Assembly (NCBI GenBank): GCA_020435415.1
Contig: JAGQZQ010000001.1
Span: 90,228 to 154,227 of the forward strand
DNA: 64,000 nt
Reading direction: 5' to 3'
Source: Flavobacteriales bacterium
GTDB lineage: Bacteria > Bacteroidota > Bacteroidia > JACJYZ01
Shown: piece by piece, positions 42,230 to 51,731 of the stretch
How positions within the stretch are numbered: position 1 is the stretch's first letter
Layout of the letters: every line of letters starts with the position of its first letter
The notes under the pieces: generated by a model
The model's input: the letters and a program-made list of their open reading frames with translations, nothing else
The model's database searches: none
What the model was told of the DNA's origin: nothing
Made by a program: the position numbers and the translations under genes

Positions 42230-42775
42230 TCAGAAAGCGTAATATGGCGAGATCATCAGGTAAACCACCACGCCTGTAACGGTTACATAGAACCAGACCG
42301 GCCATGTCCGGCGTGCCCACTTACGGTGTTTCTCATACTTTCCCCTTAACCCCAGAAAGAAGGAATACAGCACGAGTGGCAATACCACAGCAGCCAGCAA
42401 AATGTGACTGAGGAGAATGAACAGGTACAATGGACGGAGTCCGTTGTCCTCAGGAAATTTGGTTTCGACTCCAAAAGAATGAAACGTTACATAGGACAAC
42501 AGGAAAATACAGGACAATACAAAAGTGAGTATGTTCAGGCGTTTGTGCAAGGTCACCTTTTTGTTGCGTATAGCCAGAAGTGAAATCAGCAGCAATACAC
42601 TGCATGTCCCGTTGATCACCGCATTCAGAAACGGCAGGTTCCTGGCGAATGAAGGCAGGCTATCTGCAGGTGGTAAGGCATACAGGTATGCCACCAGGCC
42701 GAACACAACCACGGAAAGGCCAAGGATCGCATACAGAATGGTTCTATCGTTTTTTGAATTAGTGACCTTCTCCAT
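42230..42775 (-). CDS. DUF420 membrane protein
   Basis: A 181-residue protein with five membrane segments (ILYAILGLSVVVFGLVAYLYAL; FLNAVINGTCSVLLLISLLAI; LNILTFVLSCIFLLSYVTFHSF; LYLFILLSHILLAAVVLPLVLYSFFLGL; TWPVWFYVTVTGVVVYLMI). Histidines in VTFHSF and LLSHIL are typical DUF420 positions. CtaM of Bacillus and Staphylococcus is a DUF420 protein needed for heme-copper oxidase maturation, so the same role is likely. It overlaps the SCO gene by 17 bp. Confidence 0.92.
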   Translation of the reverse strand: MEKVTNSKNDRTILYAILGLSVVVFGLVAYLYALPPADSLPSFARNLPFLNAVINGTCSVLLLISLLAIRNKKVTLHKRLNILTFVLSCIFLLSYVTFHSFGVETKFPEDNGLRPLYLFILLSHILLAAVVLPLVLYSFFLGLRGKYEKHRKWARRTWPVWFYVTVTGVVVYLMISPYYAF

Positions 42776-43436
42776 AACTTTTTTTCAAAATCCTGATTTC
42801 ATCGATCAGCCTGGTGACTTCCATTGAATCGGTACCCTCGTACAGTCCACGAAGATGGCCTTCACGATCTACCAGCATGAAGTGCTGATCGTGCAGGAAC
42901 GCCTCGCCCCCTGCAACACCGGGTGCTGCTGTAAGAAAATACCCGCGTTCGGCTAATTGGTATATACTGTCCTTCTCTCCGGTTACAAAAAACCATTTCC
43001 CGGGAATGGCACCGTACATTTCGCCATATGCCTTCAGTGCTTCCGACGTATCGTGTCCTGGATCAACCGTATGGGACAAGATAAGTATGTCATCATCATC
43101 CTTAAATGCATCCTGCACACGTTTCATCTGGCGGGTCATAATGGGACATACTCCCTGGCAACGGGCAAAAAAGAAATCAGTCACATAAATATGGCCATGG
43201 AACACGTCAGAACTAAGGATATCTCCATTCTGATCAACAAATGAAAATGGTGGAACGGTATGGTAGATGGTATCCTCTTTCCCGGTCGTCTCATTTGCAA
43301 CGGTCCCCAAACGCGGACCGATATACGGCAGGTCCTTCAGGGTAACACGGTTGTGCAGGAACAGGAAATAGAATATAAATCCGCTGAATATGATCAGGAT
43401 AAATACACCCCTTTTGGCCCATTGATTTGCCATCAT
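42759..43436 (-). CDS. SCO1/SenC copper chaperone
   Basis: A 225-residue membrane-anchored thioredoxin-fold protein (anchor about residues 9-27). The copper ligands are Cys93 and Cys97 in FFFARCQGVCPIMT, with the distal histidine Cys-partner near His182 or His185 (AFLHDQHFMLVDREG). SCO proteins deliver copper to the CuA site of oxidase subunit II in the periplasm. It lies between oxidase subunit IV and DUF420 genes and overlaps the latter. Confidence 0.94.
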   Translation of the reverse strand: MMANQWAKRGVFILIIFSGFIFYFLFLHNRVTLKDLPYIGPRLGTVANETTGKEDTIYHTVPPFSFVDQNGDILSSDVFHGHIYVTDFFFARCQGVCPIMTRQMKRVQDAFKDDDDILILSHTVDPGHDTSEALKAYGEMYGAIPGKWFFVTGEKDSIYQLAERGYFLTAAPGVAGGEAFLHDQHFMLVDREGHLRGLYEGTDSMEVTRLIDEIRILKKSYGEGH

Positions 43437-43498
43437 GCCGTTAATTTGCTGACCTCACTATCACATCCTCCCGGCAAAACCTGGGTTTTCCGGTGGTT

Positions 43499-43867
43499 CT
43501 ACCTGAAAATTCCGTCGAGCATATGAAGTTGTGACCCTTCTGTGAGGCAGATAAAGATGAGATAAAGAATGAATAGAATATATGGCAGCAGGATTGCCAC
43601 TTTAAAGCTTTTCCGTTCATCGCCCAGATGCATGAACACCATCACGATGTAACCTGCTTTCAGTACCGTGAGACCTATAAAGATCAGTTTAACCGCTGTC
43701 CATGACAGCCACTCCATCTGTGCGTAATACACACCCAACAGCACTTCCAGCAAGGTCACGACGGTCAGAAGAGTGGTTACAAACCATATCTTCTTGCGGA
43801 TCTTTGCGCCGGCCTCTTCGCTATGGTGTGCGTCGAGGGAATATTCAATGATATCGTCTCTTTCCAT
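43499..43867 (-). CDS. Cytochrome c oxidase subunit IV-family protein
   Basis: A 122-residue protein with three membrane helices (IWFVTTLLTVVTLLEVLLGVYY; LSWTAVKLIFIGLTVLKAGYIVMVFMHLG; VAILLPYILFILYLIFICLTEGS). The VMVFMHLGDERK loop is the hallmark of the prokaryotic COX4/CtaF family. It is a small non-catalytic subunit that helps assemble or stabilise the oxidase. It lies 19 bases after the second subunit III gene. Confidence 0.9.
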   Translation of the reverse strand: MERDDIIEYSLDAHHSEEAGAKIRKKIWFVTTLLTVVTLLEVLLGVYYAQMEWLSWTAVKLIFIGLTVLKAGYIVMVFMHLGDERKSFKVAILLPYILFILYLIFICLTEGSQLHMLDGIFR

Positions 43868-43886
43868 GATTTAGGATTTGGTCGGA

Positions 43887-44753
43887 TTAAAGCAGGTAAT
43901 AAAAGGTAAATACAAAGACCCATACAAGATCCACAAAGTGCCAGTACAAACCGGTCTTCTCCACCATTTCATAGTGGCCGCGTTTGTGATAGGTACCCAT
44001 GACAACCCCGATAAGGATAATGATGTTGATCACCACACCACTGAACACGTGGAAACCGTGAAAGCCAGTAACGAAGAAGAAGAAATCTGCATATTGGGTC
44101 AGACCGTATTCGTTCTCATGAAGGTTCGCACCATAGATAACACGTCCGTGGCTGATCACTTCCTTGGCCTGGTCACCGGACAGGATCACATGCTCACCGG
44201 TCTCCGCATCTTTCCATGGCAGTTTTAGTGAGGTCTGACTATGGTCGGCCCATTGCGCCACCGTACCATCAGGAATTCTCAGGTCACCGAGTGTAACCGG
44301 TTGTTCTATTTTCAAAGCACCGTGCTCACTTCCCTTGATGAAGTTGGCCCACTCCCATACCTGAGATCCCAGGAAGAAGAATCCGCCTACTACCGTCAAT
44401 GCAAGCCACATGATCACCTTTTTCTTATCCATGCGGTGACCGGCTTCCACGGCAAGTACCATGGTCACTGAACTCACGATCAGGATGAAGGTCATCATGG
44501 CCACATATAAAAGCGGAAGATGCGTGTCATGGCTTACAAAAGGAAAGTGAAAGAACACATCTTCACTCTTGGGCCATATGTCCGCGTGTCTGTGTCTGTG
44601 TAAACCCAAGGCTGTCAGCAAACCTCCAAAGGTAAGGGCATCGGAAATGAGGAAGAACCACATCATCATCTTTCCGTAACTCATGCTAAACGGGGAACGC
44701 CCGCCTCCCCATAGTACTTTGGGGTCAATTGCTTGTGAAACTTCTCCGGACAT
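43887..44753 (-). CDS. Cytochrome c oxidase subunit III-family protein, long form
   Basis: A 288-residue membrane protein. It has a COX3 core (SYGKMMMWFFLISDALTFGGLLTALGLH; FVTGFHGFHVFSGVVINIIIL; EKTGLYWHFVDLVWVFVFTFYYLL, the last motif being diagnostic). An extra hydrophilic domain of about 70 residues sits between helices (GSEHGALKIEQPVTL to HENEYGLTQYADF). The insertion is usual for the Bacteroidota long form. It follows the short COX3 gene by 17 bases. Confidence 0.93.
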   Translation of the reverse strand: MSGEVSQAIDPKVLWGGGRSPFSMSYGKMMMWFFLISDALTFGGLLTALGLHRHRHADIWPKSEDVFFHFPFVSHDTHLPLLYVAMMTFILIVSSVTMVLAVEAGHRMDKKKVIMWLALTVVGGFFFLGSQVWEWANFIKGSEHGALKIEQPVTLGDLRIPDGTVAQWADHSQTSLKLPWKDAETGEHVILSGDQAKEVISHGRVIYGANLHENEYGLTQYADFFFFVTGFHGFHVFSGVVINIIILIGVVMGTYHKRGHYEMVEKTGLYWHFVDLVWVFVFTFYYLL

Positions 44754-44770
44754 AGGTCAGAATTTCGTTG

Positions 44771-45334
44771 TTATCGGATGTAAAGTAAAAACAAAAATAA
44801 ATAAATCCATAAACCGTCTAAAAAATGCCAGAAAATGGCAGTCAGTTCCAGACCGACGGTTTGGCCCGGGGTGTATTTATTCTTAAGGGATTTCGTCCAG
44901 GACACCACCAACGCCACCAGTCCGAACAACAGGTGGGCCAGGTGGGCAGCGGTGATCACATAAAGGAATGATGCCGAAGTATCGTTGCCTACAAAAAATA
45001 CATTGTGTTGCACCAGGATGACCCAGCTGACAAATTGAAGCGCGGTAAAGGTCAGCCCCAGTACCAGCGTCGCCATCATCATTGTCCTGACTTTGGAGAA
45101 TGCACCGTTCTTTGCTGCATGCAAAGCCTGCTGCATGGTGATGCTGCTCACAAGGATAACCGCACTGGAGATCCAAAGCGTGTAGGGCAGATCGAAGGAG
45201 AACCAGTTATCCGATTTACTAACGAACATCGCACTGGTAAGACCCGCAAAGATCATGTTCATACTCACGATAGAAAACCATAGCATGGCTTTCTTCGGAT
45301 GTATCTTGGGTCCTTCGGTTTCTCTTTGTGTCAC
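44771..45334 (-). CDS. Cytochrome c oxidase subunit III-family protein, short form
   Basis: A 187-residue protein with five membrane helices: MLWFSIVSMNMIFAGLTSAMFVSK, ISSAVILVSSITMQQALHAA, a third segment with LVLGLTFTALQFVSW, then YVITAAHLAHLLFGLVALVVSW, ending in LTAIFWHFLDGLWIYLFLFLL. It lacks an ATG in the right place. A GTG at 45334 gives the usual short polar N-terminus; a TTG at 45343 overlapping the cyoE stop (TTGA) is the alternative. Together with the long form it provides the subunit III part of the oxidase. Confidence 0.9.
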   Translation of the reverse strand: MTQRETEGPKIHPKKAMLWFSIVSMNMIFAGLTSAMFVSKSDNWFSFDLPYTLWISSAVILVSSITMQQALHAAKNGAFSKVRTMMMATLVLGLTFTALQFVSWVILVQHNVFFVGNDTSASFLYVITAAHLAHLLFGLVALVVSWTKSLKNKYTPGQTVGLELTAIFWHFLDGLWIYLFLFLLYIR

Positions 45335-45339
45335 GGTGA

Positions 45340-46200
45340 TCAAGGCAAACCTGTTTTATCAAGGATCAATGCGATCTGCACCAGGGGTAGGTATAGAAAG
45401 GATCCGAACATCAATTGTGTAGCGGCTTTATGCAAGCCGGTCATATGCAGTCTGAAGGCCTGGAGAAAAAACATCACGCCACACAGGCTCACCACCACGG
45501 CGGAAATCTGCCCGGTCATCCCGAATGCATATGGCAACAGGGTGATAGGTATCAAACCGATGGTGTATACCAAAATCTGAAATGAGCTTTTCTTACCCCT
45601 TCCTTCCAACGACGGAAGCAAACGAAAGCCTGCCTTTTTATAGTCATCATCCAACACCCAGGCGATGGCCCAGAAATGCGGAAACTGCCAGATGAACTGT
45701 ATGCCGAAGAGCAACCATGCACCGAAGTCGATCCGGCCTGTGGCAGCAACCCATCCGAGCAAGGGCGGAATGGCTCCGGGGAACGCACCGATAAATACAG
45801 CAAAGGGCGACCGTTTTTTCATCGGCGTATAAGCCAGGGTATACATGATCAGTGCCAGCGCACCGAGGATGCCACATAATGGTGAGATCATGATCCATAG
45901 CAGGGCGGTACCTGCAACCCCCATGGTTCCGGCCAGCCACAAACCTTCCTTCACCTGCATTCTGTTCTGAGGCAATGGCCGTTGGGAAGTTCTGGTCATC
46001 AATGCGTCGGAATCCTTTTCCATCACCTGGTTAAAGCCATTGGAAGCAGCTGTCACGAGAAATCCACCCAGGAGGAGATACACCAGACGCATCATATCCA
46101 CATCCGCAGAAGCTAGCATAAACCCGGCAGCGGCAGAGATGACAACCGTCAGGGTCAACCTGACTTTCATAAACTGGAGGTAATCCTTCATTTTAAGCAT
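45340..46200 (-). CDS. cyoE: Heme O synthase (protoheme IX farnesyltransferase)
   Basis: A 286-residue UbiA-family enzyme that farnesylates heme B to heme O, the substrate of CtaA (13.2 kb). The allylic-diphosphate sites are NGFNQVMEKDSDALMTRTSQRPLP and LLFGIQFIWQFPHFWAIAWVLDDDYKKAG; nine or so membrane helices are present. The start ATG 46200 (MLKMKDYLQFMKVRLT) is taken; ATG 46191 is also possible. It heads the oxidase accessory operon, which lacks subunits I and II. Confidence 0.95.
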   Translation of the reverse strand: MLKMKDYLQFMKVRLTLTVVISAAAGFMLASADVDMMRLVYLLLGGFLVTAASNGFNQVMEKDSDALMTRTSQRPLPQNRMQVKEGLWLAGTMGVAGTALLWIMISPLCGILGALALIMYTLAYTPMKKRSPFAVFIGAFPGAIPPLLGWVAATGRIDFGAWLLFGIQFIWQFPHFWAIAWVLDDDYKKAGFRLLPSLEGRGKKSSFQILVYTIGLIPITLLPYAFGMTGQISAVVVSLCGVMFFLQAFRLHMTGLHKAATQLMFGSFLYLPLVQIALILDKTGLP

Positions 46201-46324
46201 CCACGGCCTGGCAACTTCTTCAGGGACTGCACCAAGTGAAAGTGACGTATTTTCCTTTATCAACAAGATTGGGAAAGCATTTAAATCGAGCGCAATTTTA
46301 CCAAATATTTGATGGAACCACAAC

Positions 46325-46340
46325 AAATAAGCGCTTATTT
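46325..46340. repeat. 16-bp perfect palindrome upstream of cyoE
   Basis: AAATAAGCGCTTATTT is its own reverse complement. It lies between the second RemB-like gene's stop (46373) and the cyoE start. With no loop it is a poor hairpin; a binding site for a dimeric regulator is one possibility. Confidence 0.4.
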
Positions 46341-46372
46341 AGATTGTTACCAGATAACGGGGTACGGGAAGG

Positions 46373-47917
46373 TCAAAAGTCCAGATAGCGGGATGGGAAC
46401 CAGGTGGAAATTCCCACACTGATGTTTGCGTAATCTTTATGTTCGGCAGCGGTAGCCTCCATTCTCCATACCAGGCTTGCAAATGCATTGGTCCGTCTAC
46501 CCTCCCCGATCCATTTCCTGCAGGTAACCTCACAAAATACCAGTCCGGTTTTGATGCCCTGCGCCACATGGTTTCCCCTTGTATCCGGATAGGGTATGAA
46601 AAGATTGCGGCCCATATGGGTGCCCGTGGAGTCATCTCCATAAAGGGCCATGGACACGTGTACCGTTTGCATCCACTTCTCGGAAATATGCTGAAGGCGG
46701 AAAAGGCCTTCCACAAAATTAGCCCTCAGTGGGTGGGCAAGTGCTTCGTTAAAGTGGGTGTAATTCTGGGTGGACACCACGTGGGTGTAGGTGTACGGCC
46801 TTACATAGTTGGCCTCAAAACGGACCGACAAACCTTTTTTCCCTAATACATCAACCACCCTCCAGCCCATCTGCACACCTTGCTTGTTGCTGGACCATCC
46901 GTCCCATTTTCGGATCTCCTGGAAAAAGAATTCGTCCAGACAGGCCTGGCCGTACCAGTAGCTTTTCTTTCCGGTCATGATCCGGACATTCAGTCCCATC
47001 AAAACATTGTCCGGTGATCCCAGGGAAAATTCCACCGGACGGTAGAAAATAAACGGATTGAGGTAATTGATATCAAAGCCCCGGATGCCTTCGCTGTCTT
47101 CGTGTTGCCAGACGACAGCCTCAAAGATGCCAAGGGATAACGCACGACCTATATGCCAGTCAAGAAAGTGCATGGCGGCATATTTCCCCTGGTACTTTTC
47201 TTTCTGCCCCGAAGCGCCATTGATATGTTCAAGCTTGAGGAACAAATTGGTGTATTGCATTTTCCACACGCGGGTGGTGAGCCTCAGGTAGGGACTGCTT
47301 CTCGGGTTATAGGACAACAGCAACGACCGGTAGCCATTGCCAATGAAATTTTTACCTCGTCCTGCCTGCAGTTGAAAATGACGGCTGGGTGTCCATATAA
47401 ACTGGATCCTTCTGCTGCGCCATCCAACCAGATCATCTTCCAGTTGCTTGGCTCGTCCGGTGCCGGGAATAACCTCAAACGAATCGATGTACGTTGAAAT
47501 GTAGGGAGGCATCCGGGACGCGCCCCAAATGCCATTCATTTCAAAGGACCATTTGGCCTGTCCGGTCCTCAGGCGGAATCCGCCACCCACTTCGGATGTG
47601 GATTGCGTTCCCAATCCTCCCTGGAAATGGTATACCGGTGCCACATTGAACATCCACTTCTGATTATTGAAGGATAGCAGGTCTTGCTGCTTAACCGGAT
47701 GGCCTACTTTCAAACCGTGCTTCTCCCCATTTAATGTGCGTAGATCCATGGTGATGGGATAGACAGCATTGAAACAGGAATCTGCCCGGGAGAATTGTTG
47801 CCCTTCCGTACTCAGGTCCGATGGTGAACCCGGCATGACATTGAACTGTTGTGCATGAAGGCTGAAGGTCACCAGAATAAGCAACCCTGTCAAGTATCTT
47901 TGGGGACCGGTTTTCAC
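46373..47917 (-). CDS. RemB/Wzi-like outer-membrane protein (copy 2)
   Basis: A 514-residue protein with a signal peptide (start GTG 47917: KTGPQRYLTGLLILVTFSLHAQ). The mature part is a beta-barrel-type sequence with alternating strands and the family words [40 protein letters not shown] and YTHVVSTQNYTHFNEALAHPLRANF. The gliding-associated surface protein RemB and capsule-assembly Wzi-like proteins share this pattern. It follows the WecA-like gene by 4 bases and is paralogous to 49112-50809. No in-frame ATG precedes the signal peptide. Confidence 0.75.
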   Translation of the reverse strand: MKTGPQRYLTGLLILVTFSLHAQQFNVMPGSPSDLSTEGQQFSRADSCFNAVYPITMDLRTLNGEKHGLKVGHPVKQQDLLSFNNQKWMFNVAPVYHFQGGLGTQSTSEVGGGFRLRTGQAKWSFEMNGIWGASRMPPYISTYIDSFEVIPGTGRAKQLEDDLVGWRSRRIQFIWTPSRHFQLQAGRGKNFIGNGYRSLLLSYNPRSSPYLRLTTRVWKMQYTNLFLKLEHINGASGQKEKYQGKYAAMHFLDWHIGRALSLGIFEAVVWQHEDSEGIRGFDINYLNPFIFYRPVEFSLGSPDNVLMGLNVRIMTGKKSYWYGQACLDEFFFQEIRKWDGWSSNKQGVQMGWRVVDVLGKKGLSVRFEANYVRPYTYTHVVSTQNYTHFNEALAHPLRANFVEGLFRLQHISEKWMQTVHVSMALYGDDSTGTHMGRNLFIPYPDTRGNHVAQGIKTGLVFCEVTCRKWIGEGRRTNAFASLVWRMEATAAEHKDYANISVGISTWFPSRYLDF

Positions 47918-47921
47918 CGAC

Positions 47922-49019
47922 TCAGGAAACGTGTGGTTTACCAACCCTGTAATGCCTGCGCTTTAGAAGACCCGGCAGGAATACCAGTCCGGCAGAAACC
48001 AACCCCAGCAGTACAAGTGCCATGCTCTGATCCAGTCCGGCAAACAGGATGGCTAAAAAGATGAGGAATACATTGACGATGTAAATGGTGAGCGTGGTCT
48101 GGCGCTGGGTCAGGCCGTTGGCAATCAGTCTGTGGTGGATATGGTTCTTATCTGCCGCAAATGGTGAAGTACCATTCATCGCACGGTAAATAAATATTCT
48201 TAACGTATCGAAGAGCGGATAGATCAGTACGGAAATCGCGAATACCGGTTTGGAGATTTGTACGAAGGTACCTTCCATTCCGCTGATATCGTACTCAATC
48301 AGTTTGATGGCAAGGATGGAGACGATCAGTCCGATTGTCAGTGACCCTGAGTCGCCCATGAAGATCTTGGCCGGATAGAAGTTGAAGATGAGGAATCCGA
48401 GGAGGGCACCACCCAGAGAAAAGGACAGGGCGGTCAACACAGGCTCTCCGACAAGGAAAAACCAAATTCCGAAGGAAAAACAAACGATAAAGCCAACACC
48501 AGCCGCAAGCCCATCCACTCCATCTATCAGGTTGAAGGCATTCACGATGACGATGTAAGTGAACAGCGATAAAAAAATACTGGCCCATTCGGGCAGGGTG
48601 TAAATGCCGAACAGGCCGTACATGCTGGTGAGTCGCACATTGGCCATCAGCACCAGAACCAGGCCCACGATCACGTGTGCAATCAATTTTTTCATGGGAG
48701 CGGTACCGATGATATCATCTTTAATCCCGATAAAAAACAACAGGATCACGGTGGCTACAGTATACTTAAGGTCATTGGTGGATTTCAGCAGATTCTGATA
48801 ACTCTCAAGGCTGTCTGCCGGAAACCATAGCGCGAATGCAAACAAGGCGGCTGCAAAAATAATGATGCCCCCGATGGTGGGAATGCTGCTTTTGTGAAGT
48901 TTCCTGTCGTTGGGCTCATCGATCAGGTTCTTCATTTTTGCTACGGTAATAAGGGGAGGCGTAGCGAAGAGGACGACTACAAAGGAGGTGACGAAGCTGA
49001 GAATAACCGTTTCCATCAT
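47922..49019 (-). CDS. Undecaprenyl-phosphate N-acetylhexosamine-1-phosphate transferase (WecA/TagO-like)
   Basis: A 365-residue polytopic enzyme of the MraY/WecA family that starts polysaccharide synthesis by moving a sugar-1-phosphate from a UDP-sugar to the lipid carrier. Motifs: RKLHKSSIPTIGGI, FFIGIKDDIIG (Asp pair), VIVNAFNLIDGVDGLAAG, IFMGDSGSLTIG (catalytic metal site) and HIHHRLIANGLTQRQ. The HHR motif and length separate it from MraY. It is flanked by two RemB-like genes and follows fcl and gmd, which defines a surface-glycan locus. Confidence 0.93.
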   Translation of the reverse strand: MMETVILSFVTSFVVVLFATPPLITVAKMKNLIDEPNDRKLHKSSIPTIGGIIIFAAALFAFALWFPADSLESYQNLLKSTNDLKYTVATVILLFFIGIKDDIIGTAPMKKLIAHVIVGLVLVLMANVRLTSMYGLFGIYTLPEWASIFLSLFTYIVIVNAFNLIDGVDGLAAGVGFIVCFSFGIWFFLVGEPVLTALSFSLGGALLGFLIFNFYPAKIFMGDSGSLTIGLIVSILAIKLIEYDISGMEGTFVQISKPVFAISVLIYPLFDTLRIFIYRAMNGTSPFAADKNHIHHRLIANGLTQRQTTLTIYIVNVFLIFLAILFAGLDQSMALVLLGLVSAGLVFLPGLLKRRHYRVGKPHVS

Positions 49020-49111
49020 GCAATTCGTTGATTGCGCGGTAAAGTTAAATATTTTTTTGCCCGGCCACGGTGTTACGTAATATTACTGAATTGGGTTACA
49101 TGCCCCATCGG

Positions 49112-50809
49112 TCAGAAATCATCATAGGTGTTATCCAGTCTGGTTTTCAGGCCAAAAAATAACATTGAGGTGGTCATCGACTTATCGTCGGTTATCGCCA
49201 CCCTGGACATCCAACCAACAAACAAATTCATTTGATACGAAGGGTTGATCAGGTAATTCACCTGTAATCGGAAATTTGAAATTTTCACCTGTTGTCCCTG
49301 AAGCAGGGTGTTGCCAAATCCCAGCAGACCATATTGTGCATCATAATCGGACTTAAAGATGTCAGATCCGTAATGTTGCTGACTTGTGCTATCCCTTCCC
49401 GTCCGGGCGATCACCCACCGTGCGTTCAGCATCCAGTTATTTTTTCGATAATCGGCCAGAAATACCCATTCCCTGAAATTGGCGCCCAACGGATGAGCCA
49501 GCGGTTCGGCAAAATGGGTATAGCTTTGCAGCGGTGTTTTATGGGCGTAGGTATAGGGTCTCACCGCGTTCAGTTCTGCCTGAACATCCAGGTTGGCAAT
49601 GCCGAACAGATCAAAACCATGAACGCCGAGCTGATAGCCCAGTTTATTCTGGATGAAGCCCTTCCGTTCCGTTGTGACCGTGGTATCCAGCGGAAGGTCA
49701 TCCTTTCTTTTCAGGTTGATGTCATCCGCCACACCTTGCGCGTACACGATGACCTTATCGGTTGCTTTGAACTTCAGGTTGAGTCCGAGGATGGCATTGT
49801 CGGGAGAGCCCAGTGAAAACTCCACAGGTCTGTAAAAAATAACCGGGTTCAGGTAATTCAGATCAAAACCACGGCGTGAAGAGGAATCAGCGCTTTGCCA
49901 AAGTATGCCTTCAAAGAAACCAACCTGCAGACGTGGGGCTGCATTCCAGCTCAGGTAGTGAAAACTGGCAAATTTCTTTTTATATCCGCCTTCATAGGTA
50001 TGTGGAGCGAAGGACCCCTGGGTGTCATCTATGTTCTGAAAGGATGTGAAAAGATTGGTATACTGAATTTTCCACACCTGTGTCGTTACCCTGAGGAAGG
50101 GGTAGTTGAACGAACCATCTGACAGCAGCAGGGAACGGTAACCATCCCCGATAAAATTCTTGCCGTGACCAAATCTGAAATGAAAATATTTGGAGGGCAT
50201 ATAAGACACATAACCTGAAGCCATGGCATAATCAAATCCTGAGCCTTTGAAGTCTTTGGTAGCGCCATGTCCCGGAACAACACCGGTAGACCGGATGTAC
50301 GCTTCCATATAATCCGGAAATTTCGCCTGATTCTCTCTGAAGTCTGAATAGATAAACACCCGTTGGCCTATCCTGCCATGGATGGCGAAGCCTCTGGTAT
50401 TGATATACAGTGAAGAATCTGTTTCCCGTTGGGACCCGATCTGCACATTCAGGATGGGATCGATGCTCAGGTAAAAGTCGGCGCTGTCAACTTCAATCAG
50501 GTGCTGGAACCTGGCTTTTCTTCCGAACCAGGACCGTTCATCCACACTTTTTTTCCTGGACCTGAAGGCATATGCTGCTGTTGCTATTGAATCCGTTTTA
50601 ACAGCTCCTGCCAGGAATTCGGGAAGATAAGGCTTGAAACCCGTGTGAACATTCGCGCCAACACCGTGCATGTTCCGCTCCAGCGGAAGGTTATTAACCC
50701 TTCCGAGATAGTCGAAAGTGGTTTGTGCCAGTGTGGAAGAACCTGGCAAAACCAATGTGGCCAAAAGTATTTTTATGAATGTTGCCCGCAAGCGTTCAGG
50801 CGAGTACAT
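49112..50809 (-). CDS. remB: RemB/Wzi-like outer-membrane protein (copy 1)
   Basis: A 565-residue protein. The ATG at 50809 gives a signal peptide cleaved near TLAQ. It has barrel strands throughout and the words [43 protein letters not shown] and [28 protein letters not shown]. This matches RemB of Flavobacterium johnsoniae, a mobile surface protein linked to gliding, and more loosely Wzi-type capsule proteins. The start overlaps the fcl end by 14 bp, so it is co-expressed with GDP-fucose synthesis. The symbol rests on recalled motif resemblance. Confidence 0.75.
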   Translation of the reverse strand: MYSPERLRATFIKILLATLVLPGSSTLAQTTFDYLGRVNNLPLERNMHGVGANVHTGFKPYLPEFLAGAVKTDSIATAAYAFRSRKKSVDERSWFGRKARFQHLIEVDSADFYLSIDPILNVQIGSQRETDSSLYINTRGFAIHGRIGQRVFIYSDFRENQAKFPDYMEAYIRSTGVVPGHGATKDFKGSGFDYAMASGYVSYMPSKYFHFRFGHGKNFIGDGYRSLLLSDGSFNYPFLRVTTQVWKIQYTNLFTSFQNIDDTQGSFAPHTYEGGYKKKFASFHYLSWNAAPRLQVGFFEGILWQSADSSSRRGFDLNYLNPVIFYRPVEFSLGSPDNAILGLNLKFKATDKVIVYAQGVADDINLKRKDDLPLDTTVTTERKGFIQNKLGYQLGVHGFDLFGIANLDVQAELNAVRPYTYAHKTPLQSYTHFAEPLAHPLGANFREWVFLADYRKNNWMLNARWVIARTGRDSTSQQHYGSDIFKSDYDAQYGLLGFGNTLLQGQQVKISNFRLQVNYLINPSYQMNLFVGWMSRVAITDDKSMTTSMLFFGLKTRLDNTYDDF

Positions 50810-51731
50810 TGTTTTCAAGGATGAGGCGGTAAACTTGTTCAATCCCTTCTCTCAATCCGATTTTATGATGCCAGCCGAAGCTGTGAATCTTCGAAACGTC
50901 CATCAATTTACGGGGCGTGCCATCAGGCTTGGAATCATCGTAACGAATTTCACCAGGGTATCCTACGATATCCTTGATGAGTGATGCCAGTTCACTGATG
51001 GAAATATCTTCACCCACACCCACATTTACCAGGCCCGGTTCGTCATAGTTCTCCATGAGATACAGACACGCTTCTGCCAGGTCATCCACATGCAGGAATT
51101 CCCTTTTGGGTTTTCCTGAACCCCAAACTTCAACGAATGGCGCGTTGGCTTCTTTGGCCTCATGAAATTTCCTGAGCAAAGCCGGAAGTACATGTGAATT
51201 CTGCAGGTCGTAATTGTCATTCGGACCATAGAGATTCGTAGGCATAGCGGAAATATAATTGCAGCCGTATTGCTTCCGGTAAGCGTCACACATCTTAATG
51301 CCTGCGATCTTGGCGATGGCATAGGCCTCATTGGTATACTCCAGGGGGCCTGTCAGCAGACAGTCTTCCGGCATTGGCTGAGGCGCCAGCTTAGGGTAGA
51401 TACATGATGATCCCAGGAAGAGAAGTTTCTTCACATTGTGCAGATAACTCTCATGGATCACATTTGTTTGAATGAGGATATTATCCCTGATAAATTCACC
51501 GCTGTAAGTATCATTCGCATGAATACCACCCACTTTTGCGGCAGCAAGGATCACATAGTTGATCTTCTCGCCTGCGAAGAAATCATGTACTGCCTTTCCG
51601 TCTCTCAGGTCCAGTTCTTTGGAAGATTTCAGTGCCAGGTTCTCAAAACCGAGGCTTCTCAGTTTGCGAACGATGGCAGAACCAACCATTCCGTTATGGC
51701 CTGCCACATAAATGCGGCTTTCCTTATTCAT
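50796..51731 (-). CDS. fcl: GDP-L-fucose synthase
   Basis: A 311-residue SDR enzyme that epimerises and reduces GDP-4-keto-6-deoxy-mannose to GDP-L-fucose with NADPH. Motifs: nucleotide loop [23 protein letters not shown] with the catalytic Ser/Cys, [14 protein letters not shown] with the catalytic Tyr-x3-Lys, and [13 protein letters not shown], which is typical of the family. Its start overlaps the end of gmd by 8 bp. With gmd it makes the donor for fucosylated surface glycan. Confidence 0.97.
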   Translation of the reverse strand: MNKESRIYVAGHNGMVGSAIVRKLRSLGFENLALKSSKELDLRDGKAVHDFFAGEKINYVILAAAKVGGIHANDTYSGEFIRDNILIQTNVIHESYLHNVKKLLFLGSSCIYPKLAPQPMPEDCLLTGPLEYTNEAYAIAKIAGIKMCDAYRKQYGCNYISAMPTNLYGPNDNYDLQNSHVLPALLRKFHEAKEANAPFVEVWGSGKPKREFLHVDDLAEACLYLMENYDEPGLVNVGVGEDISISELASLIKDIVGYPGEIRYDDSKPDGTPRKLMDVSKIHSFGWHHKIGLREGIEQVYRLILENNVLA

